Shown here: in pieces, positions 9,818 to 22,036 of the stretch
How the letters are laid out: every line of letters begins with the position of its first letter
How positions within the stretch are numbered: the stretch's first letter is position 1
Notes under the pieces: generated by a model
What the model was told of the DNA's origin: nothing
The model's input: only the letters and a program-made list of their open reading frames with translations
Database searches by the model: none
Program-made: the position numbers and the translations under genes
Assembly: GCF_900496965.1 (NCBI RefSeq)
Contig: NZ_UFQB01000004.1
Span: 186,001-250,000, forward strand
DNA from: Achromobacter agilis
Lineage (GTDB): Bacteria > Pseudomonadota > Gammaproteobacteria > Burkholderiales > Burkholderiaceae_B
Direction of reading: 5' to 3'
Length of the DNA stretch: 64,000 bases

Positions 9818-9878
9818 GTGTCTGACACCCCAAGAAATGCCCTAAAGCCCGCCGCCGATGCCCACGGGTGTCTGACAC
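9818..9878. repeat. GTGTCWGACAC pair in inverted orientation
   Basis: GTGTCTGACACCC at 9818-9830 and GGGTGTCTGACAC at 9866-9878. The flanking CCC/GGG place the two copies in opposite orientation with a 35-nt loop. Member of the dispersed family also found at 32159, 39411, 44189 and 57778. Confidence 0.8.
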
Positions 9879-10048
9879 CAACCAACACGCCGCCGCCCCC
9901 TCCCACACGCGAAGCGGCATCACCTCGCCGCAAGACAGTGCGTAAGCCCCAAAAGGCCGCCCGGGTGGCCGGCCTGGGGCGGGCCCCGCAAGATCCACCG
10001 CCTTCCCCCCGCCGCGACAGACGTCTCAAGAACTCCCGTCCCAACAGA

Positions 10049-11488
10049 TTAAGAACTCCCCGTCACAAACCCCGCCCCGTCGCCAACAGCATCATCCCCC
10101 CCTAACGCCTGATACACCGTCACCTGGTTCACCAACCGGTTCAACATGTTCTCGTCCCGCGCGATCTCGGCGGTCCTGCGCTTTTCCTGCGCGTCCAGCC
10201 AGTCCTTCAGCGGCACCGCTCCCGCCCGGTACCGCACCTCGTACAGGCTTTCCGCCCGGCGGGCCGCGCGCAGGGAAGCGTCCAGCTGCTCCGCCTGCAG
10301 CGCCAGCTGGGTGCGGTTCGACAGGGCGTTTTCCACGTCCGACATCGCCTGGTACAGCGCCTGGCGGAAGTTCACCACGCGTTCCTCGTAATCCGCCTTG
10401 GAGATCTTGATGTTCAGCTGCATCTGGTTCCATTGCAGGAAAGGCAGCGTCAGGCCCGCGCCCAGGGATCCGATCGGGTTCTGCAGAATGTCGGCCAGCG
10501 TCGGGCTGGCGCTGCCCAGGGCGCCGGTGAGGGTCAAGGGCGGGTAGAAGCTGGCGCGGGTTGCGTCGACGATGGCCAGGGCTTCACGCAGACGCAGCTC
10601 GGAAGCGCGCAGGTCGGGGCGGCGGCCCAGCAGCTCGGCAGGGACGCCGGCGCGGGCCTCGGGCAGCGGATATTGCGGCAGCCGCGCCGGGTCCGCCATG
10701 GTGCGTTCCGGCGGGCCGTCGAACAGGATGGCCAGCGCATTCGCGTACTCCACCCGCGCCTGTACCAGCAGCGCATGGGCGGCCTGCTGGCTGGCCACGG
10801 TCTGCTCCGCTTCGGCCATTTCCAGCGCCGACGCTCCGCCCGCCGCGTACTGGGCGCGCACCAGGTCCTGCGTCTTGCGCGCGTAGGCGATGCTCTCCTC
10901 GCTGCTGGCGATACGCTGGTTGATGAAGCCGGTCTGCCAATACAGCGTGGCCGTGGTGCCAACCAGCGACAACGCCGCGCTCTGGCGGTCCTGCTCGGTC
11001 GCCAGCGCTTCCCATTGCGCCGCATCGCGCTGGCGGGACAACTTGCCCCACAAGTCCACTTCATAGCTGACGGTCAGCTCCGCCGCGTTGTTCCGGGTGG
11101 TGATGCGTTCGCCGCTCAGCGTGCGCGTGCGGGTGACGTTGGCGCTGCCGCCCAGCTGCGGGAACAGCTGGTCCTCGGACAGGCCGGCCTGGTACTGCGC
11201 GCGGCGCACGCGGATGGCGGCGGCGGCCAGATCGTTGTTGCGCGCCAGCGCGCCCTCGACCAGCCCATTGAGCACCGGATCGTTGAAATTCCGCCACCAC
11301 GCGCCGCCGTCTGCCAGCGGACCTGCCTGGGCCGATGGGGCCGACGGCGCATGGGTCCAGGCCGCGGGCGCCGAAGTCGCCGGCGGCTCGTAGTCGGTGC
11401 GCAACAGGCTGCCGCAGCCGCCGAGCGCGAGCAGCAGCGCCAGGGCCGCAGGTTTGCAGATCAGGGAAACCGCTTTCATCGTCCTCAT
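10049..11488 (-). CDS. Outer-membrane efflux lipoprotein, NodT/OprM-type, of the MacAB system
   Basis: A 479-residue TolC-like outer-membrane factor that gives the inner-membrane pump an exit duct. The N terminus has a lipoprotein signal with lipobox LGGC ([15 protein letters not shown]). Two OEP repeats follow, with the typical [25 protein letters not shown] start and long helical stretches. ATG 11488 overlaps the macB stop as ATGA, so translation is coupled; a second start at 11479 is possible. It is the last gene of the macA-macB-OMF operon, making a self-contained tripartite pump. Confidence 0.93.
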   Translation of the reverse strand: MRTMKAVSLICKPAALALLLALGGCGSLLRTDYEPPATSAPAAWTHAPSAPSAQAGPLADGGAWWRNFNDPVLNGLVEGALARNNDLAAAAIRVRRAQYQAGLSEDQLFPQLGGSANVTRTRTLSGERITTRNNAAELTVSYEVDLWGKLSRQRDAAQWEALATEQDRQSAALSLVGTTATLYWQTGFINQRIASSEESIAYARKTQDLVRAQYAAGGASALEMAEAEQTVASQQAAHALLVQARVEYANALAILFDGPPERTMADPARLPQYPLPEARAGVPAELLGRRPDLRASELRLREALAIVDATRASFYPPLTLTGALGSASPTLADILQNPIGSLGAGLTLPFLQWNQMQLNIKISKADYEERVVNFRQALYQAMSDVENALSNRTQLALQAEQLDASLRAARRAESLYEVRYRAGAVPLKDWLDAQEKRRTAEIARDENMLNRLVNQVTVYQALGGDDAVGDGAGFVTGSS

Positions 11489-13443
11489 TCCCGGGCCAAC
11501 GCCTCTACGGGATCCAGGCGCGCCGCATTGCGCGCCGGCAAATAGCCAAACAGCACTCCGATCAGCGTCGAGCAGGTGAACGCCGCCACCATGGCCGCCG
11601 TGGAGTAGATCATCTTGAACGACCCGCCCGTGGCCTTGGACACCAGCACGCCCAGCCCCAGGGAAAGGACGATGCCGATCGCCCCGCCGATCAGGCACAC
11701 CAGCACCGCTTCGATCAGGAACTGCTGCATGATGTCGCTGCGCCGGGCGCCCACCGCCATGCGCACGCCGATCTCGCGGGTGCGCTCGGTGACCGACACC
11801 AGCATGATGTTCATGACGCCGATCCCGCCCACCATCAGCGAAATCAGCGCGATCATGGACACCAGCAGCGTCATCGTCGCCGTGGTGCGTTCGATGGTCT
11901 TGCGGATCGCGTCCGTATTGAACACGAAGAAGTCTTTCACCACGTGCCGGCGCGTCAGCAGGCGCACGATGGCCTGCTCGGCCGCGGCGGGCGGTGACGC
12001 GTCGTTGACGCGGACCGTGATGCTCTTCAGGTGCTGCTGCCCAAGCACCCGGGACAGCGCCGTGGTGTAGGGGATCCACACATTCAAGGTGTCGTTGCTG
12101 CCGAAAACCGTATCCTTCTTCTGCGTCACCCCGATCACGCGCGCCGGCATGGAACCCAGGAACACCACCTGTCCGATCGGGTCGGTATGCGAGCCGAACA
12201 GCGCCTTGCGGGTGCCGTCGTCGATCACCACCTCCTGGGCCCGGCGGGTCACGCTGGTGCCGTCGAAGAACTTGCCCTGGGCAAGCTTGATCGCGCGCAC
12301 GCGGAAATACTGTTCGCCCACGCCCTGGATCGCACCATTCACGGACACGTTGCGGTAGCGCAGCGTATTGCTGGTGGCGACCTCGGGCGTCACGCTGTCC
12401 ACGTAGGATTCGCGGGCCAGCGCATCCGCGTCGGCGGCCACCAGGGTGCGGATATTGACGGCTTTCTCGTCCCCGAAATCCTTGCCGGGAAAGATCTCGA
12501 CGGTATTGGTACCGATTTCGCTGATGTCGTCCAGGATCTTGCGGCGCGAGCCCTCGCCCAGCGCGACCACGGACACCACGGCCGCGATGCCGATGATGAT
12601 GCCCAGCATCGTCAGCGACGTGCGCAGCCGGTGCGCATTCATGGCGAGCAGCGCCATGCGCAGGGCTTCGCCGCAACGGTCCAGGTATGCCTGCCAGGCC
12701 GGCCGCTGGGCCAGCGCGGGGGCCTCGTCCCGGGCGATCTCGCGCCGCGGGGCGTCGGGATTGCGATGGTCGGAAACGATCTCGCCGTCGCTGATCTCGA
12801 TGATGCGCTGGGCGTGGCGCGCCACGTTCATATCGTGGGTCACGATGATGATGGTGTGCCCCGCCGCGTTCAGTTCCTCCAGGATGCGCAGCACTTCCTG
12901 TCCGGTATGCGTGTCCAGCGCGCCGGTCGGCTCGTCGGCCAGGATGATGTCGCCGCCGTTCATCAGCGCCCGCGCGATACTTACGCGCTGCTGCTGGCCG
13001 CCGGACAGCTGCCCCGGCCGGTGTTCGGACCGATCGCCCAGCCCCAGCCGCTCCAGCAGGGCCTCGGCGCGCGCCAGGCGCGCCTCGCGCCGCTTGCCGG
13101 CATAGACGGCCGGCACTTCCACGTTGCCCTGCGCGGTCAGATCCGACAAAAGGTGGTAACGCTGGAAAATGAAGCCGAAATGCTCGCGGCGCAATTCGGC
13201 CAGCTCGTCCGGGTCCAGTTCGCCCGTGCTGCGTCCGCCGACCCGGTATTCGCCGCAGGTGGGACGGTCCAGGCAGCCCAGGACGTTCATGAGCGTGGAC
13301 TTGCCCGAGCCGGACGCGCCCACGATCGCCACCATCTCCCCCGCCTCGATGGTCAGGTTGACGTCCTTCAGGACGGCTATGGTCTGCTCGCCCGCGGGAA
13401 ACTCCCGGCGCACGCCGGCCAGCGCGATGAGGGGGCCGTTCAT
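11485..13443 (-). CDS. macB: MacB-type ABC efflux ATPase/permease
   Basis: Inner-membrane ABC transporter that drives export of macrolides, lipopeptides or siderophores through MacA and an outer-membrane duct. The 652-residue length fits MacB (about 648). Residues 1-230 are the ATPase: Walker [10 protein letters not shown] at 42-50, signature [15 protein letters not shown], Walker [14 protein letters not shown] transmembrane helix near 280-300, a large periplasmic MacB_PCD domain and three C-terminal helices with the FtsX fold ([19 protein letters not shown]) follow. The start [11 protein letters not shown] was chosen over an Arg/Pro-rich in-frame extension that overlaps macA. The gap to macA is 1 nt. 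Substrate unknown. Confidence 0.95.
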   Translation of the reverse strand: MNGPLIALAGVRREFPAGEQTIAVLKDVNLTIEAGEMVAIVGASGSGKSTLMNVLGCLDRPTCGEYRVGGRSTGELDPDELAELRREHFGFIFQRYHLLSDLTAQGNVEVPAVYAGKRREARLARAEALLERLGLGDRSEHRPGQLSGGQQQRVSIARALMNGGDIILADEPTGALDTHTGQEVLRILEELNAAGHTIIIVTHDMNVARHAQRIIEISDGEIVSDHRNPDAPRREIARDEAPALAQRPAWQAYLDRCGEALRMALLAMNAHRLRTSLTMLGIIIGIAAVVSVVALGEGSRRKILDDISEIGTNTVEIFPGKDFGDEKAVNIRTLVAADADALARESYVDSVTPEVATSNTLRYRNVSVNGAIQGVGEQYFRVRAIKLAQGKFFDGTSVTRRAQEVVIDDGTRKALFGSHTDPIGQVVFLGSMPARVIGVTQKKDTVFGSNDTLNVWIPYTTALSRVLGQQHLKSITVRVNDASPPAAAEQAIVRLLTRRHVVKDFFVFNTDAIRKTIERTTATMTLLVSMIALISLMVGGIGVMNIMLVSVTERTREIGVRMAVGARRSDIMQQFLIEAVLVCLIGGAIGIVLSLGLGVLVSKATGGSFKMIYSTAAMVAAFTCSTLIGVLFGYLPARNAARLDPVEALARE

Positions 13444-13444
13444 C

Positions 13445-14635
13445 TCAGGCACCCGGGGCCGTCGCGGCCGCCGGCGCGGCATCGGCCGACACGACGCGCT
13501 CGCCTACCTCCAGCCCCTCCAGCACCTGCGCCTGGACGTTGTTGTTCATGCCGATCCGGACCTGGCGCACTTCCGTCTTGTTGTCCTTCAGGACCACGCG
13601 CACGGCATAGCGGCCGTCCTGGCCGCGCTTGCCCAGCGCCGAGGCCGGCACCACCACGGTGTCCTTGGCCTCGCCCAGCACGATAAAGACCTGCGCGGTC
13701 ATCGAAATGCGCAGCTTTTCGTCGGGATTGGGCACGTCGAACAGGCCGTTGTAATAGACGGCGGCGCTCGTGGAGCTGCTGCTGGAAGATGAGGTCAACG
13801 CGGACGTTGCATCGTCCTTCTGGATGGAGTCCGGCGCGGGCTCCACCGCGCGCAGCTCGGCGTGGTAGCGCTCGTCGGGTTCGCCGAGGATGGTGAAGTA
13901 CACGGGCAGGCCCGGCTTCACGCGGGTCACGTCGGCCTCCGAGATCTGCGCCTTGACCGTCATGGTGTCTACCTGGGCCACCTTGATGATGGTGGGCGCG
14001 CTCTGGATCGAGTTGACGGTCTGCCCTTCCTTGGTAACCACGGCAACGACCACGCCGTCGATGGGCGACGCGATGCGGGTGTAGCCCAGATTGACCCTGG
14101 CCGTGTCCACCTGGATCTCGGCCTGCGCGATCTGGGCGTCCAGCGACGCGATCTCGGCGCGGGTGACCCCCAGCGTGGCCTCGGCGGTCTCGTAAGCCTC
14201 GCGCGAGCTGGCGTCGGCCGCCAGCATCTGGCGCTGGCGGCGGAAGGCCAGTTCGGCCTGCTTCAGCATGGCGACCTTGGCGGCCCGCTCCGCGCGCCGG
14301 GTCTGCAAGGCCGCCTCGGCGTTGCGCAGGTCGTTCTGCTGGGTCAGGTCGTCGATCTCGGCGACCAGCTGGCCTTTCTTGACCCGGTCGCCCAGCGCCA
14401 CCTTCAGGGATTTCAGCTGCCCGGAAACCTGGGCGCCCACGCTGACGCGCTCGATGGCGTCGATCGTGCCGCTGGCCAGCACGCTGTCCTCGAGGTTGGC
14501 GCGGGTGACCTCGGCCACGGCGAAGGTGGGCGGCGGCGGCGCAGAGAAAAAAGCGGCGCGCACGGCGAACACGGCGAGCAGGAGCAGGACGGCGATCAGG
14601 GCGTAGCGCTTGGACTTACTGCGGGACTTTTTCAT
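13445..14635 (-). CDS. macA: MacA-type periplasmic adaptor (membrane fusion protein)
   Basis: Adaptor linking MacB to the outer-membrane factor. The 396-residue protein has an N-terminal anchor (about 11-30, [20 protein letters not shown]), lipoyl/barrel-sandwich halves ([19 protein letters not shown] and [22 protein letters not shown]) flanking an alpha-hairpin rich in Arg/Ala/Gln, and a beta-barrel. A run of seven serines ([13 protein letters not shown]) interrupts the membrane-proximal region just before [17 protein letters not shown]. It is low-complexity and probably a surface loop. First gene of the operon. Confidence 0.94.
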   Translation of the reverse strand: MKKSRSKSKRYALIAVLLLLAVFAVRAAFFSAPPPPTFAVAEVTRANLEDSVLASGTIDAIERVSVGAQVSGQLKSLKVALGDRVKKGQLVAEIDDLTQQNDLRNAEAALQTRRAERAAKVAMLKQAELAFRRQRQMLAADASSREAYETAEATLGVTRAEIASLDAQIAQAEIQVDTARVNLGYTRIASPIDGVVVAVVTKEGQTVNSIQSAPTIIKVAQVDTMTVKAQISEADVTRVKPGLPVYFTILGEPDERYHAELRAVEPAPDSIQKDDATSALTSSSSSSSTSAAVYYNGLFDVPNPDEKLRISMTAQVFIVLGEAKDTVVVPASALGKRGQDGRYAVRVVLKDNKTEVRQVRIGMNNNVQAQVLEGLEVGERVVSADAAPAAATAPGA

Positions 14636-15046
14636 TGAACCTGCCGAATGGGGCGCCGGGCTTCCGCCTCGCGCCGGTATTGCAAATTGCGGGCAACGCC
14701 GGGACGGCCAGCGCGCGATGCCCGCTCATCCTAAACGTGCAATCCGCCCAAACCATGGCCAATCTGTGGAAAAACAGTGAAAAACAGTAAAGCGCCACGG
14801 GCGTCAACGGCCCGGGCGATTGTTCCGTTGCGAGAACGATACAACGCTTTGGCGCGGCCCGGCGCCGACCTCTTGCGCCCAGAAGAGCCGAACGTGCCGC
14901 CATCTTGTGCAATAAGCACGCCAGTTCGCTCCTAGATGGCAGCCATCATGAAATGGCTGTTTGGCGCCAATTGCGGCACTGCAAAACACGCTCGCCTCGA
15001 CATTGGGCGACGATATGGACAGAATGAACGCAGTTAAGCCGTATCC
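14636..15046. other. Divergent intergenic region macA / MFS transporter
   Basis: About 410 nt without a credible gene. It should hold the promoters for macAB (leftward) and the MFS gene (rightward). A perfect tandem 10-mer, gaaaaacagt twice (14769-14788), sits in an AT-richer patch. No clear sigma-70 pair or operator could be assigned. Confidence 0.5.
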
Positions 15047-16255
15047 GTGTCTACCTCCCATAGATCCCCCTCCTCGCCTTCCAGTTCCCCGGAATTTTCC
15101 GGGGCGGTCATGCTGTGCCTGCTGGCCATGATGAACCACGTGGCCCTGACCGGGGGACGCATCACCGTCTCGCTGACCGCGCTGCAAATGGGGCTATCTA
15201 CTTTCAAGGTGGGCACGCTGGTCGCGGTGTTCGCCGTGCTGCCCATGCTGTTCTCGGTACGCGCGGGGCGCTGGGTCGACCGGGTCGGCATCGTCCGTCC
15301 GCTGGTCATCGGCACGACGCTGGTCGCCGTCGGCACCGCGCTGCCCTTCATTTCCCAGACTCAATTAGCCCTGCTGATCGCGTCCTGCTGCATCGGCATC
15401 GGCTTCATGCTGCACCAGGTCGCCACCCAGGACCTGCTGGGCCACGCCGAACCCACGCAGCGGCTGCGCAATTTTTCCTTCATGTCGCTGGCCTTGGCGG
15501 GGTCCGGGTTCTCCGGACCGCTGATCGCGGGCCTGGCGATCGATCATCTGGGCACCCGGCTGGCCTTCGGCCTGCTCACCCTGGGGCCGCTGCTGTCGGC
15601 GGGCGGGCTCTATATGTTGCGTCACCAATTGAAAGAGGTCGATTCGCAGCTGTCGGGCGCAAAAGAGGCCGAACGCCGCCGCGTTACCGAATTGCTTGCC
15701 GTGCCGGCACTGCGCCGCATCCTGATGGTGAACACCATTCTATCGGGCGCCTGGGACACCCATTTGTTCGTCGTTCCCATCTTCGGCGTGGCCATCGGTC
15801 TGTCGGCCACCACGATCGGCGTCATTCTTGCGTCCTTCGCGGCGGCAACATTCGTGATCCGCCTCGTTCTTCCCTTGATCCAGCGCCGGGTGCGTTCCTG
15901 GACGCTGGTGCGGGCCGCCATGGCGACCGCAGCCATCGATTTCCTGCTTTACCCGATGTTCACCGACGTTACGGCCCTGATCGTGCTGTCTTTCATCCTG
16001 GGCCTGGCCCTGGGGTGCTGCCAGCCCAGCATGCTATCCCTGCTGCACCACCATTCGCCCCCGGGACGGGCCGCCGAGGCCGTGGGCCTGCGGATGGCCC
16101 TCATCAACGGCTCCCAGGTCTCGCTGCCGTTGACCTTCGGCGCGCTCGGTGCGGTAATTGGCGTTGCCCCCCTTTTCTGGGCCTATTCCCTGGCCTTGAT
16201 GGCCGGGGGCTGGGTCAACCGCAATCCCCCGATCGAATCTGACCGGAAACCGTAG
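15047..16255 (+). CDS. Major facilitator superfamily transporter
   Basis: A 402-residue inner-membrane permease with about 12 hydrophobic segments. The loop 2-3 motif appears as GRWVDRVGIVRPLVIG, and the second half begins after the cytoplasmic loop KEAERRRVTELLAVPALRRI. The start is GTG 15047; the next in-frame ATG is 21 codons later and would remove only the Ser/Pro-rich tail before helix 1. chaC starts 2 nt after the stop, so they are probably co-transcribed. Substrate cannot be predicted. Confidence 0.88.
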   Translation: MSTSHRSPSSPSSSPEFSGAVMLCLLAMMNHVALTGGRITVSLTALQMGLSTFKVGTLVAVFAVLPMLFSVRAGRWVDRVGIVRPLVIGTTLVAVGTALPFISQTQLALLIASCCIGIGFMLHQVATQDLLGHAEPTQRLRNFSFMSLALAGSGFSGPLIAGLAIDHLGTRLAFGLLTLGPLLSAGGLYMLRHQLKEVDSQLSGAKEAERRRVTELLAVPALRRILMVNTILSGAWDTHLFVVPIFGVAIGLSATTIGVILASFAAATFVIRLVLPLIQRRVRSWTLVRAAMATAAIDFLLYPMFTDVTALIVLSFILGLALGCCQPSMLSLLHHHSPPGRAAEAVGLRMALINGSQVSLPLTFGALGAVIGVAPLFWAYSLALMAGGWVNRNPPIESDRKP

Positions 16256-16257
16256 TC

Positions 16258-16917
16258 GTGAACAATCCGTCTTCCCCTCCCGCCGGCATCCCCGGCGCCA
16301 GCCTTCCATTCCGCCTCTGGACGCCCGAAGAGCGCCAGGGCTCCCTGGACGAGGCCTTGCGCCACTGGCAATCGGGCGAGGACGTGTGGGTGTACGGGTA
16401 TGGTTCGCTGATCTGGCGCCCCGATTTCGACTTCATGGAGCGCCGGCTCGCCACCCTGCGCGGCCACCACCGGGCGCTGTGCCTGTGGTCACGCGTCAAC
16501 CGGGGCACGCCGGAATGCCCGGGCCTGGTGTTCGGCCTGGACCGGGGCGGCTCCTGCCGCGGCGTGGTGTACCGGCTCGCGGGCGATCAGGTGCCCAATT
16601 ACTTCCCCGCGCTCTGGGAGCGCGAGATGTCCACGGGCGCCTACCTGCCTCGCTGGCTCAACTGCACGACGCAAGCCGGCACCGTCCGGGCGCTGGTCTT
16701 CATCATGAACCGGGACAACCCGGCCTATATCCGCGCCCTGCCCGAGCCCGAGCTGCTGGCCATCGTGCGCCGCGCCGCCGGCCGCTACGGCCCCTGCACC
16801 GACTACGTCGTGCAGACCGCCCAGGCGCTGCGCGCCGCCGGCATCCATGACGCCCGCCTGGACGCCATCGCCCGCCGGCTGGAACTGGACGGACGCCCCC
16901 TGCCCGAAGGCGCCTGA
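16258..16917 (+). CDS. chaC: Gamma-glutamylcyclotransferase, ChaC family
   Basis: Predicted glutathione-specific cyclotransferase giving 5-oxoproline and Cys-Gly. The 219-residue protein has the ChaC motif VYGYGSLIWRPDFDF (about 44-58), the glycine-rich substrate pocket, and the conserved LWEREMSTGAYLPRW whose Glu is the likely catalytic base. GTG start at 16258, directly after the MFS gene. A periplasmic gamma-glutamyltranspeptidase at 27141-28898 may act on the same substrate in another compartment. Confidence 0.92.
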   Translation: MNNPSSPPAGIPGASLPFRLWTPEERQGSLDEALRHWQSGEDVWVYGYGSLIWRPDFDFMERRLATLRGHHRALCLWSRVNRGTPECPGLVFGLDRGGSCRGVVYRLAGDQVPNYFPALWEREMSTGAYLPRWLNCTTQAGTVRALVFIMNRDNPAYIRALPEPELLAIVRRAAGRYGPCTDYVVQTAQALRAAGIHDARLDAIARRLELDGRPLPEGA

Positions 16918-17030
16918 GGCAAACGCCGCGGTTTCCCGGCGTTCTTGCCGGAGACCTGAGCGGGGTCAATAGAGGGGCCGGGGTCCAGGCGGTATAAACT
17001 CCCTGTTATCAACGCTGAATCCTTACGCCC

Positions 17031-17660
17031 ATGTCCGTCTCTGATCTGCGTCAAAGTTACGAGAAGAACGTCCTGCTCGAAAGCCAGGCCTGCACTTCGC
17101 CGTTCGCGCAATTCACCCTCTGGTTCGACGAAGCCCTGGCTTCCAAGGTGCCCGAACCCAACGCCATGACCCTGGCCACGGTGGACGCCAACGGCCAGCC
17201 CAGCGCGCGCATTGTCCTGATCAAGGGCTTCGACGAGCGCGGGTTTACGTTCTTCACCAACTATGAATCCCGCAAGGGCCTGGACCTGCAGGCCGAGCCG
17301 CGCGCCTGCCTGCTGTTTTTCTGGCAACCGCTGGAACGCCAGGTCCGGATCGAGGGCGTGGTGGAAAAAGTGGCCGCCGAGGAATCGGACGCCTACTATC
17401 ACAGCCGGCCCGCCGGTTCGCGCATCGGCGCCTGGGCATCGCGCCAGAGCCAGCCCATCACCCGCGACGAGCTGGAAGCCCGCGAGCAGGAATTCCGCGA
17501 GCGCTTCGGCGAAGAGCCGCCGCGCCCCCCGCACTGGGGCGGTTACCGCCTGAAGCCCACCGCCTTCGAATTCTGGCAAGGCCGGCCGTCGCGCCTGCAC
17601 GACCGCCTGCGCTACGTCGCCGAAGGCGCGGCCTGGAAGATCGAACGCCTGTCGCCTTGA
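17031..17660 (+). CDS. pdxH: Pyridoxamine/pyridoxine 5'-phosphate oxidase
   Basis: FMN enzyme oxidising PNP/PMP to pyridoxal 5'-phosphate, the last step of vitamin B6 synthesis and salvage. The 209 residues match the family length. Conserved pieces are [41 protein letters not shown], the FMN segment [33 protein letters not shown] and the C-terminal [20 protein letters not shown] 17031 begins the family N terminus. Confidence 0.97.
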   Translation: MSVSDLRQSYEKNVLLESQACTSPFAQFTLWFDEALASKVPEPNAMTLATVDANGQPSARIVLIKGFDERGFTFFTNYESRKGLDLQAEPRACLLFFWQPLERQVRIEGVVEKVAAEESDAYYHSRPAGSRIGAWASRQSQPITRDELEAREQEFRERFGEEPPRPPHWGGYRLKPTAFEFWQGRPSRLHDRLRYVAEGAAWKIERLSP

Positions 17661-17699
17661 TGCCGGGCGCCCCGTGCGCCCGCCCCAATCCACGATTGC

Positions 17700-19330
<1,631 letters not shown>

Positions 19331-19469
19331 GAGCCACCACGCCGCGCACGCGACGCGTGCCGCCCGCCGCCCGAAAAAACTGCCCTCCCTTGGAGCGGCC
19401 CGCCGGGAGCGCGCGCGCTTGCCGTCGCCCGTTTTCCGTTTTCTTCTCCTTTTTCTTGCCCCCTGAACC

Positions 19470-20324
19470 ATGCAGCACAACGACTACATCCTGACCCTGT
19501 CCTGCCCCGACCGCACGGGCATTGTGTACCGCGTCAGCGGCCTGTTGTTCGAGCTGGGTTGCAATATTCTGGATTCGCAACAGTTCGGCGACGAGGAAAC
19601 CGGCCGCTTCTTCCTGCGCGTGCACTTCGACGCGCCCGCCGGCGTGTCCGAGAGCGAACTGCGCGCCCGCCTGGCGCCCATGTCCGACGAGTACGGCATG
19701 GAGCTGAAGCTGCACGATGCGCGCCGCAAGGAACGCCTGCTCATCATGGTGAGCAAGCAGGGCCACTGCCTGAATGACCTGCTGTTCCGCGTGCACAGCG
19801 GCCACCTGCATGCCGAAGTGGCCGCGATCGTGTCGAACCACAACGACTACGCGGGCCTGGCGGCGTCCTATGGCATTCCGTTCCATCACCTGCCGGTCAC
19901 GGCCGGCACCAAGGCGGAACAGGAACGGCAGGTGCTGGCCCTGGTCGAGCAGGAAGGCATCGACCTGGTCGTGCTGGCCCGCTACATGCAGATCCTGTCC
20001 GAGGACATGTGCCGCGCGCTCAACGGCCGCGCCATCAATATCCACCACAGCTTCCTGCCCAGCTTCAAGGGCGCCCGCCCCTATCACCAAGCGCATGCGC
20101 GCGGCGTCAAGATCATCGGCGCCACCGCCCACTACGTGACGTCGGACCTGGACGAAGGCCCGATCATCGACCAGGACATCGAACGCGTGGACCACACGAT
20201 GACCGCCCAGGACCTGACCCAGGTCGGCAGCGACATCGAATCCCTGGTGCTGTCGCGCGCCGTGCGCAGCCACGTCGAACACCGCATCCTGCTCAACCGC
20301 AACAAAACGGTGGTCTTCCGCTAG
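19470..20324 (+). CDS. purU: Formyltetrahydrofolate deformylase
   Basis: Hydrolyses 10-formyl-THF to formate and THF, balancing one-carbon pools. The 284-residue protein has an N-terminal ACT domain (about 1-85, ILTLSCPDRTGIVYRVSG) and a GART-type hydrolase domain with NIHHSFLPSFKGARPYHQA (catalytic His region) and TSDLDEGPIIDQDIERVDH (catalytic Asp region). The ACT domain in related enzymes responds to Met/Gly. A pyrimidine-rich stretch precedes the ATG; no strong ribosome site is visible. Confidence 0.96.
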   Translation: MQHNDYILTLSCPDRTGIVYRVSGLLFELGCNILDSQQFGDEETGRFFLRVHFDAPAGVSESELRARLAPMSDEYGMELKLHDARRKERLLIMVSKQGHCLNDLLFRVHSGHLHAEVAAIVSNHNDYAGLAASYGIPFHHLPVTAGTKAEQERQVLALVEQEGIDLVVLARYMQILSEDMCRALNGRAINIHHSFLPSFKGARPYHQAHARGVKIIGATAHYVTSDLDEGPIIDQDIERVDHTMTAQDLTQVGSDIESLVLSRAVRSHVEHRILLNRNKTVVFR

Positions 20325-20334
20325 GAAGGCGGCT

Positions 20335-20356
20335 CGGGCGGGGAACTCCCCGCCCG
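20335..20356. terminator. GC hairpin between convergent purU and SulP genes
   Basis: CGGGCGGGG (20335-20343) pairs with CCCCGCCCG (20348-20356) around a 4-nt loop. It has no U-tract on either side, so it is a possible bidirectional transcript end. Confidence 0.4.
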
Positions 20357-20362
20357 CCGCGC

Positions 20363-22036
20363 CTACGGGCCATCTTCCGCTTGCGCGGCGGCCACGGCCG
20401 CCGCCGTGGCGCTCGCGACGTCGGGCTGGAGATGCCCCTGCAGCCGCTTGTACAGGCCGATACGGCGCACGATGTCCAGCGGCTGGCCCATCAAACCCGA
20501 GACGATCAGCCGCACCTGGCGAGCATCGCACACGCTGCTCAGCCCTTCGAGCGCCTCGGCCCCGGTCGAATCCACATAGATCACATTCTTCAGGTCCAGC
20601 ACCAGCGCCCGCGCGGGCAGGTGGTCCTCCAGCGACTCCACCAGCTTGGTGGCGCCGAAGAAAACCGTGCCATACAGCCGCCAGACGGCCACCTTCCCCT
20701 CCAGGCCGGCCAGCAGGGGCTGCTCGGCAGCCGTGATCCGTTCGGCGCGCGACAGGCTGGAGATGCGGTAGATGAAAGTAATGCAGGCCGCGAAGATGCC
20801 GAATTCCACCGCGATCGTCAGGTCGAAGATCACCGTCAGCAGGAACACCGACACCAGCGTGATGCGGTAGGGCAGCCGATAGGTCTTGAGCCGCGTGAAC
20901 TCGCGCCACTCGCCCATGTTCCAGGCCACGAACATCAGGATGGCCGCCAGCGTGGCCAGCGGAATGGAGGCCGCCAGCGGCGCGGCCACCAGGATCACCA
21001 GCAGCAGCACCCCCGCATGCACCATGCCCGAGACAGGGCTGGTGGCGCCGCTTTTCACGTTCGTCACCGTGCGCGCGATAGTGCCCGTGGCGGGCATGCC
21101 GCCGAAAAAGGGCGTGACGAAATTGGCGATGCCTTGCGCCATCAGTTCCTGGTTGGGATCGTGCCGGTCGCCGATCATGCCGTCGGCCACGCGCGCGCAC
21201 AGGAGCGATTCGATGGCGCCCAGCACCGCCAGCGTAATGGTCGGCATGAGCAGGAAGCGGGCCGATTCCCAGCTGAACGCCGGCAACGTGAAATCGGGCA
21301 ACGCCGCCGGGACGCCGCCAAAGCGGCTGCCGATGGTCTCGACGGGCAGCTGGAACAAGGCCACCGCCGCCGTGGCCAGCGCCAGCGCAACGATGGAGCC
21401 GGGCACGCGGGTCAGTCTCGCCGTCCGGCGGCCGCCCCATTTCGGCAGCCAGCGCTGCCAGCCGACGATCACCGCCAGCGACACCAGCGCAACGCCGGCG
21501 GCCCAGGGGTTGAGCGTGGACAGATGGCCGCCCAGCGCGCCCAGGATGCCGAAGAAGTCGCCTGGCATCTCCGGAATCGAGAGCCCCAGGAAATCCTTGA
21601 TCTGCGACAGCGCGATCAGCACCGCGATGCCGTTGGTGAAGCCGATGATGACCGCCACCGGAATGAACCGCACCAAGGTTCCCAGCCTGAGCAGCCCCAT
21701 CACGAACAGCAGCACGCCCGACAGCGCGGTAGCGATGATCAGGTTGGCCACGCCGTACTGCTGCACGATGTCGTAGACGATGACGATGAACGCGCCTGCA
21801 GGCCCGCCGATCTGCACCCGGCTGCCCCCGAGCAGAGCGATCAGAAAGCCCGCGATGATGGAGGTGAAAAGGCCTGCCTCCGGCTTGAGGCCCGAGCCGA
21901 TGGCAAATGCCATGGCCAGGGGCAGCGCCACCACGGCCACCGTGAGGCCGGCGCCCAGATCCTGCAGGAAGCGGGTGCGGTCGTAGCCGCGCAGCGCGCC
22001 GAACAGGCGTGGATGAAAGGAAAAGGGAATGTCCAC
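20363..22036 (-). CDS. SulP-family anion transporter with STAS domain
   Basis: A 557-residue inner-membrane transporter. The SLC26/SulP membrane domain spans about residues 1-430 (VAVVALPLAMAFAIGSGLKPEAGL, QIGGPAGAFIVIVYDIV, NGIAVLIALSQIKDFLG). A STAS domain follows (about 440-540), including VIYVDSTGAEALEGL with the serine position that is phosphorylated in anti-sigma antagonists. Family members carry sulfate, bicarbonate or dicarboxylates; no carbonic anhydrase or Cys-pathway gene is adjacent, so the substrate is open. Confidence 0.92.
   Translation of the reverse strand: MDIPFSFHPRLFGALRGYDRTRFLQDLGAGLTVAVVALPLAMAFAIGSGLKPEAGLFTSIIAGFLIALLGGSRVQIGGPAGAFIVIVYDIVQQYGVANLIIATALSGVLLFVMGLLRLGTLVRFIPVAVIIGFTNGIAVLIALSQIKDFLGLSIPEMPGDFFGILGALGGHLSTLNPWAAGVALVSLAVIVGWQRWLPKWGGRRTARLTRVPGSIVALALATAAVALFQLPVETIGSRFGGVPAALPDFTLPAFSWESARFLLMPTITLAVLGAIESLLCARVADGMIGDRHDPNQELMAQGIANFVTPFFGGMPATGTIARTVTNVKSGATSPVSGMVHAGVLLLVILVAAPLAASIPLATLAAILMFVAWNMGEWREFTRLKTYRLPYRITLVSVFLLTVIFDLTIAVEFGIFAACITFIYRISSLSRAERITAAEQPLLAGLEGKVAVWRLYGTVFFGATKLVESLEDHLPARALVLDLKNVIYVDSTGAEALEGLSSVCDARQVRLIVSGLMGQPLDIVRRIGLYKRLQGHLQPDVASATAAAVAAAQAEDGP

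Larger units (their letters stand above)
9551..10048. other. Gene-free interval between efflux operon end and tcdA
   Basis: About 500 nt of very GC-rich sequence in which I find no credible gene. Open frames exist on both strands but are low-complexity Ala/Arg/Pro translations. It contains a long hairpin (9727-9760), a pair of GTGTCWGACAC elements (9818, 9868), and an imperfect outer inverted repeat (about 9736-9759 against about 9948-9970). These lie 3' of the macA-macB-OMF operon and may end its transcript. Confidence 0.6.

Noticed and set aside
9653-10105. Small protein genes in the tcdA/efflux interval
   Set aside because: Frames overlap on both strands, have Ala/Arg/Pro composition and no ribosome site; the interval holds repeats and hairpins instead.
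10049-12676. A single 875-codon protein spanning the outer-membrane factor and part of macB
   Set aside because: Only the part from 11488 downward is a recognisable protein; the upstream extension is an out-of-frame translation of macB.
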